Assembly: GCA_963813195.1 (NCBI GenBank)
Contig: CAWEYC010000012.1
Span: 580,577 to 644,576, forward strand
Direction of reading: 5' to 3'
Length of the DNA: 64,000 nt
Source of the DNA: Roseiarcus sp963813195
Lineage (GTDB): Bacteria; Pseudomonadota; Alphaproteobacteria; Rhizobiales; Beijerinckiaceae
Shown here: in pieces, positions 34,872-43,313 of the stretch
Position numbering within the stretch: the stretch's first letter is position 1
Layout of the letters: every line of letters begins with the position of its first letter
Notes under the pieces: model-generated
The model's database searches: none
Seen by the model: the letters and a program-made list of their open reading frames with translations, nothing else
Told to the model about the DNA's origin: nothing
Translations under genes and position numbers: made by a program

Positions 34872-36695
34872 CTAACCGCATCGCTTGATATGCTTTCCAC
34901 GGAGCACATCCCTCCACAGCCGCGCTTTGCGCTGCGAATGTCGGCCGGCGTCAACCACTGTCCGTTCGATCTTATCCGGAAGACTTTCAGGCCAAGGAGT
35001 GCTTGCGCGCCACTTCCAGTAATGTTGCTTCATCGGGTGGCGACATCCTCGATGCCAAGGCTTGCTCAAGTCGTTGAAATGGACTATGGCCGGGCGATGT
35101 GAGGCCCCCGTCGCCTCAGAGATAGAGTATTTGCGCTCCGCATCATTCCAGTTATAAAGTTTTGCATTTGCGTTCCAACGCAAAGGCAGTATTTTTACGT
35201 TGTCTGCGAACGCGATATTCATAATATCGTGAACATACAATGAAATATCTTCTTGTTGTCTTAAATATGACTCTAAGTATACGGTATCAATATCGACTTC
35301 ACGTAGTTTCGCCAAGTTTAACACACAGACGCCAGCATTGAAATAGTTGTGCGAAAAGGGAAACCGCAAGCGCCTGGAGTGAGTGATCCCACCGCCATCA
35401 AGACACGCCGCTATCGGGTGGTCCCCGAGACATTCGTCCCACAATTGAGAGATATTATCTTCAACAATTACGTCAGAATTGAGATATATGATTTTGTCTA
35501 CATCGCTAGGCAACGCTCGATGCAACGCAAGTCGGCAATATTTTACTATCGACGCTTGCTCGCCGGTGTTTGGCAAAAACGCAACTGCGTTTCTATCAAG
35601 TCTGATGAAATTGACAACATGAGTCTGCTGTGTTGCTATCGATGATAGTCGCCGGATATTATTGTCGTCGAGGGACGCGTCATGCACAATATATACCGAA
35701 ATCGACTGTAGAGGTGAAATATTAGAGAGAATAGATGCAAGTGCAGCTCCACAATGTGGAGCATAATTGTCGTCAGTCGATAGCGCCACGCAGATTGTGG
35801 CGGGCGATGCAATCTCGACGGCCGTTTTTCTCTGCATCCGTATATTATGATTTACCTGCGAGCTCGATTGTGTCGGTTCGTCGAAGACGCCTTGGATAAG
35901 TTCGAGGCTACCGACGCGAGCGCCTCTTGTCGACGCAAGAAAGTCGGCATACCCGCCGCATAGCCGCTCAGCGATAAATCCCCAAATCCGCCGCTGATAG
36001 GCGTCATACGCTGAAATGTCGGTAGTCCGTTCGCATTCCGTGAGTACAGTGAACAGCCAGTCTGCGTAGCTATCGAATAGGTCTGACCGCATTATCGCGA
36101 TATTAGCAAATGAGCATTGATAACCGAACATATAACGCATTATGTAAGGGTACACGTCCGGAGATAGGTGCTTGATAACAGTCAGAGCGTTGTCAATATC
36201 CTTCTGATAATGGTCGCGTGTATAGAATTCATAGTTCGTCATCGTTTTGTGGCCGACGCCGACAGGATGGACGCGCCATCTAGGCGCAGTTATGACATCA
36301 AAAGTCCGGCACGCGGACGCAACGCTTTTTTCATCCCAGCCGAAGCGAGCTTGATTTTCGTCGGAAAAGTCGTGGAACCATTGTTTGTGCGAGTCACGAA
36401 ACTTCAGCATTCTACGATAGTGAAACAACCCGTAGTAATCCGCGTTAACGTTTTTCCACATCCAATAAAGCGCGGTCAATTCGCACCAGCTTTGGTTCCG
36501 ATCCGAAATATTATCGCCCGTATCGTCGCCAATCGTCCCTTGCAAGGCCGTCTTATTGAGAGCACGACCTACGTGAATTGAGGTAAAAATATCGTTATTG
36601 ATGCGTGGCGCATCTTTGTGATAGCAAACGAACATCTTGTATTTCGAGCTACTGGGCATCATGACGATTTCGCTGGTTCGTGCTAGCGTTTTCAT
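34872..36695 (-). CDS. DUF4422 and GT8 two-domain glycosyltransferase
   Basis: A 607-residue fusion. Residues about 15-270 match DUF4422, a family of capsule-type glycosyltransferases (KMFVCYHKDAPRINND, SWCELTALYWMWKNV, DYYGLFHYRRML, YEFYTRDHYQKDID). Residues about 300-590 match GT8: TICVALSTDDNYAPHCGAAL, VKYCRLALHRALP, IIYLNSDVIVEDNI, FNAGVCVLNLAKLR and AIVHFNDLSKPW. In GT8 the metal site is normally D-x-D (YLDADV-like); here it is NSD, so the first Asp is replaced by Asn. Start ATG 36695 chosen; a GTG at 36722 would add nine residues. AT-rich like its neighbours. Two linkages may be made by one protein. Confidence 0.82.
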   Translation of the reverse strand: MKTLARTSEIVMMPSSSKYKMFVCYHKDAPRINNDIFTSIHVGRALNKTALQGTIGDDTGDNISDRNQSWCELTALYWMWKNVNADYYGLFHYRRMLKFRDSHKQWFHDFSDENQARFGWDEKSVASACRTFDVITAPRWRVHPVGVGHKTMTNYEFYTRDHYQKDIDNALTVIKHLSPDVYPYIMRYMFGYQCSFANIAIMRSDLFDSYADWLFTVLTECERTTDISAYDAYQRRIWGFIAERLCGGYADFLASTRGARVGSLELIQGVFDEPTQSSSQVNHNIRMQRKTAVEIASPATICVALSTDDNYAPHCGAALASILSNISPLQSISVYIVHDASLDDNNIRRLSSIATQQTHVVNFIRLDRNAVAFLPNTGEQASIVKYCRLALHRALPSDVDKIIYLNSDVIVEDNISQLWDECLGDHPIAACLDGGGITHSRRLRFPFSHNYFNAGVCVLNLAKLREVDIDTVYLESYLRQQEDISLYVHDIMNIAFADNVKILPLRWNANAKLYNWNDAERKYSISEATGASHRPAIVHFNDLSKPWHRGCRHPMKQHYWKWRASTPWPESLPDKIERTVVDAGRHSQRKARLWRDVLRGKHIKRCG

Positions 36696-36767
36696 GTCGC
36701 TATCGAAATGGACGAAAGGCACTGCGAGACGCCGCTAACGTCATCTTTCATATGCGTCATTGACATT

Positions 36768-38000
36768 CTAACTGTGGTATTCAGATCCCGCCGGGTCAGC
36801 CGGACGCAGACTTAGATTAGCGTCAGGTCGTTCAAACCCCGGCCCCAACTCCCTCTCGAACGCCTTCAGCGCCGCCCCAATCGCCTGATGCATGTCCCAA
36901 TACCGATACGAGCCGAGGCGTCCGCCGAAATGGACGTTTGTCTCCTCGGCGGCGCGCGCCTTGTAGCGCAGGTAGGTCGCCTTATCCGCCGCGGTGTCGA
37001 TGGGGTAATAGGGTTCGTCGCCGCGCCGCGCGGAGCGTGAATATTCGCGGGTGATGATTGTCCGGTCCTTGGGATAGTCGCGCTCGGGATTGAAATGGCG
37101 GAATTCCAGGATGCGGGTGAAGGGCGTCGCCTCGTCGGCGTAGTTCATCACCGACGCGCCCTGGAAATCGCCGGTCGGCAGCGTTTCCTGTTCGAAATCG
37201 ATCGTCCGCCAGCCGAGTTCTCCCTCGGCATAGTCGAAATAGCGGTCGATCGGCCCGGTGTAGACCAGCGGCAGATCGGCGCGGAGTTGCGGTTTGAGGT
37301 CGAAGAAGTCGACGCCGAGCCGCACGTCGATCAGCGGGTGGTCCAGCATCCGCTCGAATATCGCGGTGTAGCCGTCGACCGGCAGGCCCTCGAAGGCGTC
37401 GGAGAAATATCTGTTATCGAAGGTGTAGCGCACCGGCAGACGCGTGATGATGTGATCGGGCAGGTCGCGCGGGTCGGTCTGCCATTGCTTGGCGGTGTAG
37501 CCGCGAATGAAGGCCTCGTAGAGCGGCCGGCCGATCAGCGAGATCGCCTTCTCCTCGAGATTGCGCGGCGCCCGTCCACCGAGTTCCGCCGCCTGGCCGG
37601 CGATGAGGGCGCGCGCGTCGTCGGGCGACAGGCGGCGGCCGAAGAACTGGCAGATCGTGCCGAGATTGATCGGCATGGCGTAGACCTGGTCGCGGTGGGT
37701 CGTGAACACCCGATGCCGGTAGTCGGTGAAGGCCGTGAAGCGTCTGAGATAAGTCCACACCGCCTCGTTCGGCGTATGGAACAGATGCGCGCCGTATTTG
37801 TGGATCTCGATCCCGGTCTCGGGGTCCCGCTCGCTATAGGCGTTGCCGCCGACGTGGGCGCGGCGGTCGATCACCACCACCCGCTTACCCCGCCCGTTCG
37901 CCAGCCGCTCGGCGAGCGTGGCGCCGTAAAACCCCGCGCCGACGATGAGGACATCGCAGCGGGAGAGGACTTCGTCAAGATTTTCAGTCACCTTCGCCAT
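36768..38000 (-). CDS. glf: UDP-galactopyranose mutase
   Basis: Flavoenzyme of 410 residues that converts UDP-galactopyranose to UDP-galactofuranose, the precursor of Galf residues in surface glycans. It has the FAD fingerprint DVLIVGAGFYGATLAERLA, the GGNAYSERD segment, HKYGAHLFHTPNEAVW, and the substrate-binding FDNRYFSDAFEGLPVDGYT region and NYADEATPFTRILEFRHF near the end. The ATG at 38000 is seven bases after the stop of the DUF707-like gene, so the two are co-transcribed. Its presence predicts Galf in the product of this locus. Confidence 0.94.
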   Translation of the reverse strand: MAKVTENLDEVLSRCDVLIVGAGFYGATLAERLANGRGKRVVVIDRRAHVGGNAYSERDPETGIEIHKYGAHLFHTPNEAVWTYLRRFTAFTDYRHRVFTTHRDQVYAMPINLGTICQFFGRRLSPDDARALIAGQAAELGGRAPRNLEEKAISLIGRPLYEAFIRGYTAKQWQTDPRDLPDHIITRLPVRYTFDNRYFSDAFEGLPVDGYTAIFERMLDHPLIDVRLGVDFFDLKPQLRADLPLVYTGPIDRYFDYAEGELGWRTIDFEQETLPTGDFQGASVMNYADEATPFTRILEFRHFNPERDYPKDRTIITREYSRSARRGDEPYYPIDTAADKATYLRYKARAAEETNVHFGGRLGSYRYWDMHQAIGAALKAFERELGPGFERPDANLSLRPADPAGSEYHS

Positions 38001-38007
38001 ATTCCGG

Positions 38008-38955
38008 TCAGGACCCTTCCAACGCACAACAACCCTCGTTCATCGCGAGCTTTGTAAGGTCCGGCGAATAGTATAATTGCCTGCGCAGCAACCGAGAGAC
38101 ATTGTTCTTGCCAGAGTTATAGTGTGCGATCTTTGATTTCTGCATGAGATAGTCGACGGCCATGCGCAGGCCGATGGCGCGCGTGCTGGTCCAGGCGCGG
38201 CCGCGCGCATCGACGGCCGCGTAAATCAGCGGATAAAGGCGCGCCTTGCCGAAGCGGCGACGCATTTCGGCGAGATCGCTCCAGGCGCTGCGTCCTTCCC
38301 TGGCGATCGCGGCGTTGAGGACCTTGCCGACGGGGCGGGTGTGCCTCACCGGCCATTGGTCGAGAATGGCGCTCTTGCGGCGATTGTCGTCGTTGAGCCG
38401 CGTCCAGACGACGTCGAGCCCCCAACCGCTCGGCGAATCCGCGACGAGCGGCAGCGCTCGCCGCAGCAGATCGGCGCGCAGACACGGCGCCATGATCTCG
38501 ATGGAATTGGAATAGCGCAGCGAGAAGGCGCGGCTGCTGAGGTAGGCGATATAGGTGTAATGGCTGTCGATCGTCAGGCTCGGCTGCGCCAGCGCGAGAT
38601 CGCCGCGGCTCATCGATTCGAAGATGCCGTTGATCGTCCGCGTATCGGCCGCGATGTCGTCGTCCGGCAGCCAGAAGAGGTCGTATTGGTCGAGCAGTTC
38701 GGGGCGGGCGGCGAAAAGCGCGGCGATGCCGTTCCATTTTCCCCCCTTCTGGTCGATCCGGTTCTCTCGGGGCGAGCGGAAACGCTTGGCATCGTCGCCA
38801 AAGTAGCTGACGATGAGATCGAATGCCGGCTCTTCCGGCCCGGCCAGCCACATCGGGTGGAGAGACGCGTCGCCGGCGCGCACGACGACCAGATTGCGCG
38901 GCCGATCGCCCCGCGCCCTTGAGTCCGCTCCCGCCTCGGCCTCGCGCGTCGTCAC
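38008..38955 (-). CDS. DUF707-like putative glycosyltransferase
   Basis: A 315-residue protein. NLVVVRAGDASLHPMWL, FDLIVSYFGDD, the acidic FWLPDDDIAADTRTING motif, LALAQPSLTIDSHYTYI and SGWGLDVVWTRL resemble DUF707 proteins, a GT-A-like family without a settled activity. DDD would bind the metal of a nucleotide sugar. The start is GTG at 38955, with GGGTGG just upstream; a palindrome lies 102 bases further up. First gene of the minus-strand glycan run and directly followed by glf. Confidence 0.7.
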   Translation of the reverse strand: MTTREAEAGADSRARGDRPRNLVVVRAGDASLHPMWLAGPEEPAFDLIVSYFGDDAKRFRSPRENRIDQKGGKWNGIAALFAARPELLDQYDLFWLPDDDIAADTRTINGIFESMSRGDLALAQPSLTIDSHYTYIAYLSSRAFSLRYSNSIEIMAPCLRADLLRRALPLVADSPSGWGLDVVWTRLNDDNRRKSAILDQWPVRHTRPVGKVLNAAIAREGRSAWSDLAEMRRRFGKARLYPLIYAAVDARGRAWTSTRAIGLRMAVDYLMQKSKIAHYNSGKNNVSRLLRRQLYYSPDLTKLAMNEGCCALEGS

Positions 38956-39056
38956 ACTACCACCCGCCCAAAATGAACACCCGACGCCACCCTCCCAAGG
39001 CAGCTTCGACTGCGCGGGCGCGTTCCGAACCGTTAGCTTGCCGAGACGATCGATCC

Positions 39057-39074
39057 ATTACCCAAATGGGTAAT
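39057..39074. promoter_or_regulatory. Palindrome ATTACCC-N4-GGGTAAT, copy 2
   Basis: Perfect inverted repeat with seven-base arms (eight with the flanking C/G) around AAAT. It lies between the end of the epimerase gene and the GTG of the DUF707-like gene, 102 bases upstream of the latter. Same arms as at 29428-29445. Confidence 0.7.
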
Positions 39075-39119
39075 GCCCCCAATTTTGCTTCGGCCCGCGA
39101 CCCGCCCCGCTGGGCGCCG

Positions 39120-40010
39120 TCAGCGGGCGCGCACGTATTGCCGCCAATCGTGCGCCTCCTTGAACCCCAGCACTTCGCGAGCCTTGCGATTGGACAGCGG
39201 CGCCTCGAATTTCCCCAGCGGGCGGGTTATCGGCACGTTGGGAAAATGCTGCGCGAGGAAATCGCGCGTCGGCGTGTCGAGGGTGATCGTGTCGTTGACC
39301 GCGTTGAAGACCTCGAAGCCGAGGCCGTCCTTCGCCAGACAGAGGTGCACGATTTCGCCGAGGTCGCGCGCGTCGATGTAGCTCCAGGCGTTGCGCTTGC
39401 GCACCATCGGATTGGCGAGGAAGGTCTCGAACTGGCCGTACTCGTCGGGTTCGATGACGTTGCCGATGCGCAAGGCGTAGATGTCGGCGCCGTAGCGCAT
39501 CGCGAACGCGCGCGCCGTCTTCTCGTTGCAGACCTTGGACAGGCCGTAGCTGTCCATCGGATCGACGTCGTAGTCCTCCTCGAGCGGGAAGCTGCGAAAG
39601 TCCTTGTCGCCTTCGGCGAAGCAGACGCCGTAGGTCGTCTCGCTCGACGCGATGACGACCTTGCGTACGCCAAGCTTCATCGCCGCCTCGATCACGTTGT
39701 ACGTGCTGACGACATTCTTCGCGAAAGTGACGTTGTCGGGCTCGATCAGCACGCGCGGGATCGCCGCGAAATGCACGACCGCGTCGGGGGCGCGCGGCGT
39801 GCGGCCGAGTTCGAAGCCGCCGAAGCCGAAATGCGTCGTCAGCGCGTTGAACGCCTGGCCGCTGTCGGTGAGATCGGCGATCAAGGTGTCGACGCCCGGC
39901 AGGTCGAGCGGTTTCAGATCGACATTGAGGATTTGGTGGCCCTTGACCTGCAGATGGGCCACGGCGTGCCGCCCGGCCTTGCCGGATCCGCCGGTGAAGA
40001 CGATGCGCAT
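39120..40010 (-). CDS. NAD-dependent epimerase/dehydratase
   Basis: Extended short-chain dehydrogenase of 296 residues. The nucleotide-binding motif is RIVFTGGSGKAGRHAV, the acidic strand VDTLIADLTD, the catalytic Ser/Thr in VIASSETTYGV and the YxxxK in SYGLSKVCNEKTA. It probably acts on a nucleotide sugar for the neighbouring glycan genes; the exact reaction is open. The ATG at 40010 has CCGGAG ten bases upstream; an ATG at 40058 is possible. It follows xerC on the same strand with a 92-base gap. Confidence 0.88.
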   Translation of the reverse strand: MRIVFTGGSGKAGRHAVAHLQVKGHQILNVDLKPLDLPGVDTLIADLTDSGQAFNALTTHFGFGGFELGRTPRAPDAVVHFAAIPRVLIEPDNVTFAKNVVSTYNVIEAAMKLGVRKVVIASSETTYGVCFAEGDKDFRSFPLEEDYDVDPMDSYGLSKVCNEKTARAFAMRYGADIYALRIGNVIEPDEYGQFETFLANPMVRKRNAWSYIDARDLGEIVHLCLAKDGLGFEVFNAVNDTITLDTPTRDFLAQHFPNVPITRPLGKFEAPLSNRKAREVLGFKEAHDWRQYVRAR

Positions 40011-40102
40011 GGGCGTAACGCTCCGGTTTCGTTTGTCGTCGAGGCTCGGCGATTTCATAGCGCACTCGCGCGGTCGTGTCGCGTGCGCGCCGGCGAAGAC
40101 GC

Positions 40103-41065
40103 TCAGGCGCGCGGATGGGCGGCGCGATAGGCCGCCAGCAGCCGCGCGCCGTCGACGGCGGTGTAGACCTGCGTCGTCGACAAGGAGGAATGGCCGAGCA
40201 ATTCCTGGATCGTCCGGAGATCGCCGCCGCGCGCCAGCAGATGGGTGGCGAAGGAATGGCGCAATGCGTGCGGCGTCGCGCTGTCGGGCAATCCGAGCGC
40301 GCCGCGCAGGCGCTCCATCGCGAGCTGGAGGATGCGCGGGGAGAGGGGCCCGCCCTTGGCGCCGACGAACAGCGGCCCGTCCGGCTGCAGAACATAGGGG
40401 CAGAGCTCGAGATAGGTCTCGATCGCGGCGCGCACGGCGGCGATGACGGGCGCCTGCCTCGTCTTCGCCCCCTTGCCGAGAACCGTGACCGCGTCGACGT
40501 CGCCGGTCGGCGCGTCGCGGCGGCGGATCGACAGGGCTTCGCCGATGCGCAGCCCCGCGCCGTAGAGCAGCGCCAGGACCGCCGCGTCGCGCGCGATGAT
40601 CCAGGGCTCGCGCGCCTCGCCGTCGCGGACGGCGGTGGTGGCGACCGCCTTGGCGTCGGCGACGCGCAGGGCCTTGGGCAGGCCGCGGGCGGCGCGCGGC
40701 GCGCTGAGCGCCGCGAAGGCGGAAGCCGTGCCGCCGCCGCCGCGCTCGATATGGCGCGCCAGCGAGCGCAGCGCCGAGAGCGCGCGCTGCAGCGAGCGCG
40801 GGTCGATCGCCTCGGCGCGGCGGCGCGCCAGGAACGCGCGCAGATCGCCGACGACGAGGCCGACGAAATCGGCGATCGCCGGCGGCGCCTCGAAACGCTC
40901 GGTCAGGAAGGCGAGGAACTGCCTGACGTCGCGGCCGTAGGCCTCCAGCGTGGGGGCCGCGAGCCGGCGCTCGTCGCGCAGATGCGCGAGCCAGCCGGCG
41001 ACGGCGGCCGCGAGGTCGGGGGCGGCGGGCAGGGCGGCTTGCGCGAGGCGGTCTTCGGTGGACAT
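40103..41065 (-). CDS. xerC: Tyrosine recombinase XerC
   Basis: Chromosome-dimer resolving recombinase of 320 residues. A SAM-like core-binding domain (LAHLRDERRLAAPTLEAYGRDVRQFL) is followed by the catalytic domain with Arg in GAGLRIGEAL, the His-x-x-Arg in TPHALRHSFATHLL, His in LGHSSLSTTQVY and the nucleophile Tyr in the same motif. Length, sequence and lack of flanking attachment sites fit a housekeeping XerC and not a phage or island integrase. Whether it is XerC or XerD cannot be fully settled by eye; the gene order favours XerC. Confidence 0.88.
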   Translation of the reverse strand: MSTEDRLAQAALPAAPDLAAAVAGWLAHLRDERRLAAPTLEAYGRDVRQFLAFLTERFEAPPAIADFVGLVVGDLRAFLARRRAEAIDPRSLQRALSALRSLARHIERGGGGTASAFAALSAPRAARGLPKALRVADAKAVATTAVRDGEAREPWIIARDAAVLALLYGAGLRIGEALSIRRRDAPTGDVDAVTVLGKGAKTRQAPVIAAVRAAIETYLELCPYVLQPDGPLFVGAKGGPLSPRILQLAMERLRGALGLPDSATPHALRHSFATHLLARGGDLRTIQELLGHSSLSTTQVYTAVDGARLLAAYRAAHPRA

Positions 41066-41092
41066 CCGTCGGAAAACGCTCTTTCGGCGCCA

Positions 41093-41111
41093 TGGCCGGG
41101 CTTGGCCCGGC
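41093..41111. repeat. GC-rich perfect palindrome between proV and xerC
   Basis: GGCCGGGC (41093-41100) pairs with GCCCGGCC (41104-41111) around three bases, in the 87-base gap after proV. It could help end the pro operon, but there is no T-run. Confidence 0.5.
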
Positions 41112-41152
41112 CGTGACGGGGGTTAGTGCCGACCGATGTTCGCAGGCCGACG

Positions 41153-42271
41153 TTAATCCTGGGTTGCCGTTTCCGCCGAAGCCGCGATTGCGGCGAGCGG
41201 GGCGGAATCCTGGCGGTCGGCGCTCGCGCATGGCGCCGGCGTCACCATCGCGGCCAGGATACGCTGCATGTCGACCTCGCCGACCCGCCGCCCTTTCGCG
41301 TCGAGAACGGCGAGCGCGTTCTCGCTGGCGCCGGCAAGCAGCCGCGCCGCGTCTTCGAGGACGGCGTCCGAGGCGATAGCGAGCTTCGGTTCGCTGTTCT
41401 CCGATACCGGACCCATGATCGCCTCGATCTTGATGACGCGGCCCCGGTTCACCTCCTTGACGAAGCTCGCGACGTATTCGTCCGCCGGCCGCAGCACGAT
41501 GTCCTGGCTGGTGCCCTGCTGGATCACCTCGCCGTCGCGCAGGATGGCGATGGCGTCGCCGAGCCGCAGCGCTTCGTCGAGATCGTGGGTGATGAACACA
41601 ATGGTCTTTTTGATTTCCTTCTGCAGGTCGAGAAGAACGGACTGCATATCGACGCGGATCAGCGGGTCGAGCGCCGAAAAGGCCTCGTCCATCAGCATGA
41701 TCGGCGCATCGTTGGCGAGCGCGCGCGCCAGCCCGACGCGCTGCTGCATGCCGCCCGAGAGCTGGTTGGGGTAGCGGTCCTCGAAGCCGTCGAGCCCGAC
41801 CCGCGCCAGCCAGCGCATCGCCGATTCGACTTGGCGGGCGCGCGAGAGGCCCTTCACTTCGAGGCCGAAGACGGCGTTGTCGAGTACGGTGCGATGCGGC
41901 AGCAGGGCGAATTTCTGGAACACCATCGCCGTCTGCCGACGACGAAATTGCCGCAATTCGCCCTGGCCCATCTTGACGATGTCCATGCCGCCCACCAGCA
42001 CCTCGCCGGCGGTCGGATCGATCAACCGGTTGATGTGGCGGATGAGGGTGGATTTGCCCGACCCCGACAATCCCATGATGACCTGGATGCAGCCGGGCTT
42101 CATGTGAATGTTGACGTCCTTCAGGCCCAGCACATGCCGGTGGCGAGCCATCAGTTCGGCCTTGCTCATCCCGCGCTTGACGAGGTCGAGATAGGACGCC
42201 GCGTTACCGCCGAAGATCTTGTAGAGACGCCGGATCTCGATGCCGCAAGCCTCCGCGGGATGCTCAACCAT
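41153..42271 (-). CDS. proV: Glycine betaine/proline ABC transporter ATP-binding protein
   Basis: ATPase of an osmoprotectant importer, 372 residues. The ABC domain has Walker A (GLSGSGKSTLIRHI), Q-loop (VFQKFALLPHRTVLDN), signature (NQLSGGMQQRVGLARAL), Walker B (PIMLMDEAFSALD) and H-loop (FITHDLDEAL). A C-terminal region with a CBS-like half (LAGASENALAVLDAKGRRVGEVD) follows, as in OpuAA/ProV, where it senses ionic strength. The N-terminus (IEIRRLYKIFGG) is the ProV form. It overlaps proW by eight bases and is the last gene of proX-proW-proV. Confidence 0.93.
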   Translation of the reverse strand: MVEHPAEACGIEIRRLYKIFGGNAASYLDLVKRGMSKAELMARHRHVLGLKDVNIHMKPGCIQVIMGLSGSGKSTLIRHINRLIDPTAGEVLVGGMDIVKMGQGELRQFRRRQTAMVFQKFALLPHRTVLDNAVFGLEVKGLSRARQVESAMRWLARVGLDGFEDRYPNQLSGGMQQRVGLARALANDAPIMLMDEAFSALDPLIRVDMQSVLLDLQKEIKKTIVFITHDLDEALRLGDAIAILRDGEVIQQGTSQDIVLRPADEYVASFVKEVNRGRVIKIEAIMGPVSENSEPKLAIASDAVLEDAARLLAGASENALAVLDAKGRRVGEVDMQRILAAMVTPAPCASADRQDSAPLAAIAASAETATQD

Positions 42272-43151
42272 GGGCGGCGCTCCGGTGCTTTTGCAGCCGG
42301 CGACCGTAGGCCTGGCTGACTCGGTCGAAGATGATCGCGATGCCGACGATGGCGAGCCCGTTCATCACGCCGAGCGTGAAATACTGATTGGCGATCGCCA
42401 TCAGCACGGGTTGGCCGAGGCCCTGAACGCCGATCATCGAGGCGATCACCACCATCGCCAGCGCCATCATGATGGTCTGGTTGACGCCGGCCATCATCGT
42501 CGGCAGCGCGAGCGGCAGTTGGACCTTCAGCAGCTTCTGCCAGCCGGACGTTCCGAACGCGTCGGCGGCTTCCAGAACGTCCCGGTCGACCAGTCTTATG
42601 CCCAAATCGGTGAGCCGGATCATCGGCGGAATCGCGTAGACGACGACCGCGATCAGGCCGGGAACCTTGCCGATGCCGAGCAGCATGACGACGGGGATCA
42701 GATAGACGAAGCTCGGCAGCGTCTGCATGACATCGAGGATCGGATTGATCGCCTTTTGCAGCCGATCCGAGCGCGACATCGCGATGCCGATGGGAATGCC
42801 CAGCACGATCGACAGCACGGCGCAGACGACGATCATCGAAATCGTCTTCATCGTGTTGTCCCACATGCCGAAGAGACCGATCAGCAGCAGCGTCGACACG
42901 GTTCCGGCGACGACGAGCCAATTGCGCCCGGCGAACCAGGCGATCACGGCGAAGACCGCGACGACGACCGGCCACGGGGCGCCGAGCCAGGCGCGCTCCG
43001 AGTGGATGAGAAAATACTGCAACGGATCGAACAGATGTTCGATGCTGTCGCCGTAGGCCCGCGTAAACGCGAGAAAACCCGCGTCGACGGCCTTCTTCCC
43101 CGCCGTCAACGTGTCGTCGCTCAAATGCGGAAAGCTGATCAGCCAATCCAT
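42264..43151 (-). CDS. proW: Glycine betaine/proline ABC transporter permease
   Basis: Permease of 295 residues with seven TM segments. The BPD_transp motif is seen as VLEAADAFGTSGWQKLLKVQLPLALP (EAA loop) and VMQTLPSFVYLIPVVMLLGIG is the typical ProW TM segment. The ATG at 43151 follows AAAGGG; upstream in-frame codons belong to the hairpin element and are not part of the gene. It overlaps proV and lies 162 bases after proX; that gap holds a three-hairpin element. Confidence 0.93.
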   Translation of the reverse strand: MDWLISFPHLSDDTLTAGKKAVDAGFLAFTRAYGDSIEHLFDPLQYFLIHSERAWLGAPWPVVVAVFAVIAWFAGRNWLVVAGTVSTLLLIGLFGMWDNTMKTISMIVVCAVLSIVLGIPIGIAMSRSDRLQKAINPILDVMQTLPSFVYLIPVVMLLGIGKVPGLIAVVVYAIPPMIRLTDLGIRLVDRDVLEAADAFGTSGWQKLLKVQLPLALPTMMAGVNQTIMMALAMVVIASMIGVQGLGQPVLMAIANQYFTLGVMNGLAIVGIAIIFDRVSQAYGRRLQKHRSAAHG

Positions 43152-43204
43152 CGATTTGCCCTTTGGCGTAAGGCGATTACTGCGCGCCGAAACCCTCACC
43201 CCAA

Positions 43205-43297
43205 CCCCTCTCCCGTGAACGGGAGAGGGGCTTTACGGCGCAGCTCCCTTCTCCCGCTTGCGGGAGAAGGTGGCCGGCTTCAGCCGGCCGGATGAGG
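43205..43297 (-). repeat. Three-hairpin interspersed element inside the proX-proW gap
   Basis: Three perfect stems in a row: CCCCTCTCCCG/CGGGAGAGGGG (43205-43230, 11 bases), CCTTCTCCCGC/GCGGGAGAAGG (43247-43270, 11 bases) and GGCCGGCT/AGCCGGCC (43272-43289), then GGATGAGGGCC. The second and third parts match the elements near 30.8-31.05 kb. Confidence 0.85.
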
Positions 43298-43313
43298 GCC
43301 TGCCCTGAAGGAC

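Noticed and set aside
40103..41065. Integrase of a genomic island next to the glycan genes
   Set aside because: Length and motifs fit housekeeping XerC, there is no adjacent tRNA or direct repeat, and xerC is chromosomal in relatives.
40011..41231. A 703-codon frame that extends the epimerase upstream across xerC
   Set aside because: The part upstream of 40058 is Arg/Ala/Pro-rich and overlaps xerC, whose catalytic motifs are complete in another frame. The epimerase starts at 40010 with its nucleotide-binding motif.
43205..43230. Rho-independent terminator after proX
   Set aside because: The stem is strong but no T-run follows on the minus strand, and proW and proV must be transcribed through it.
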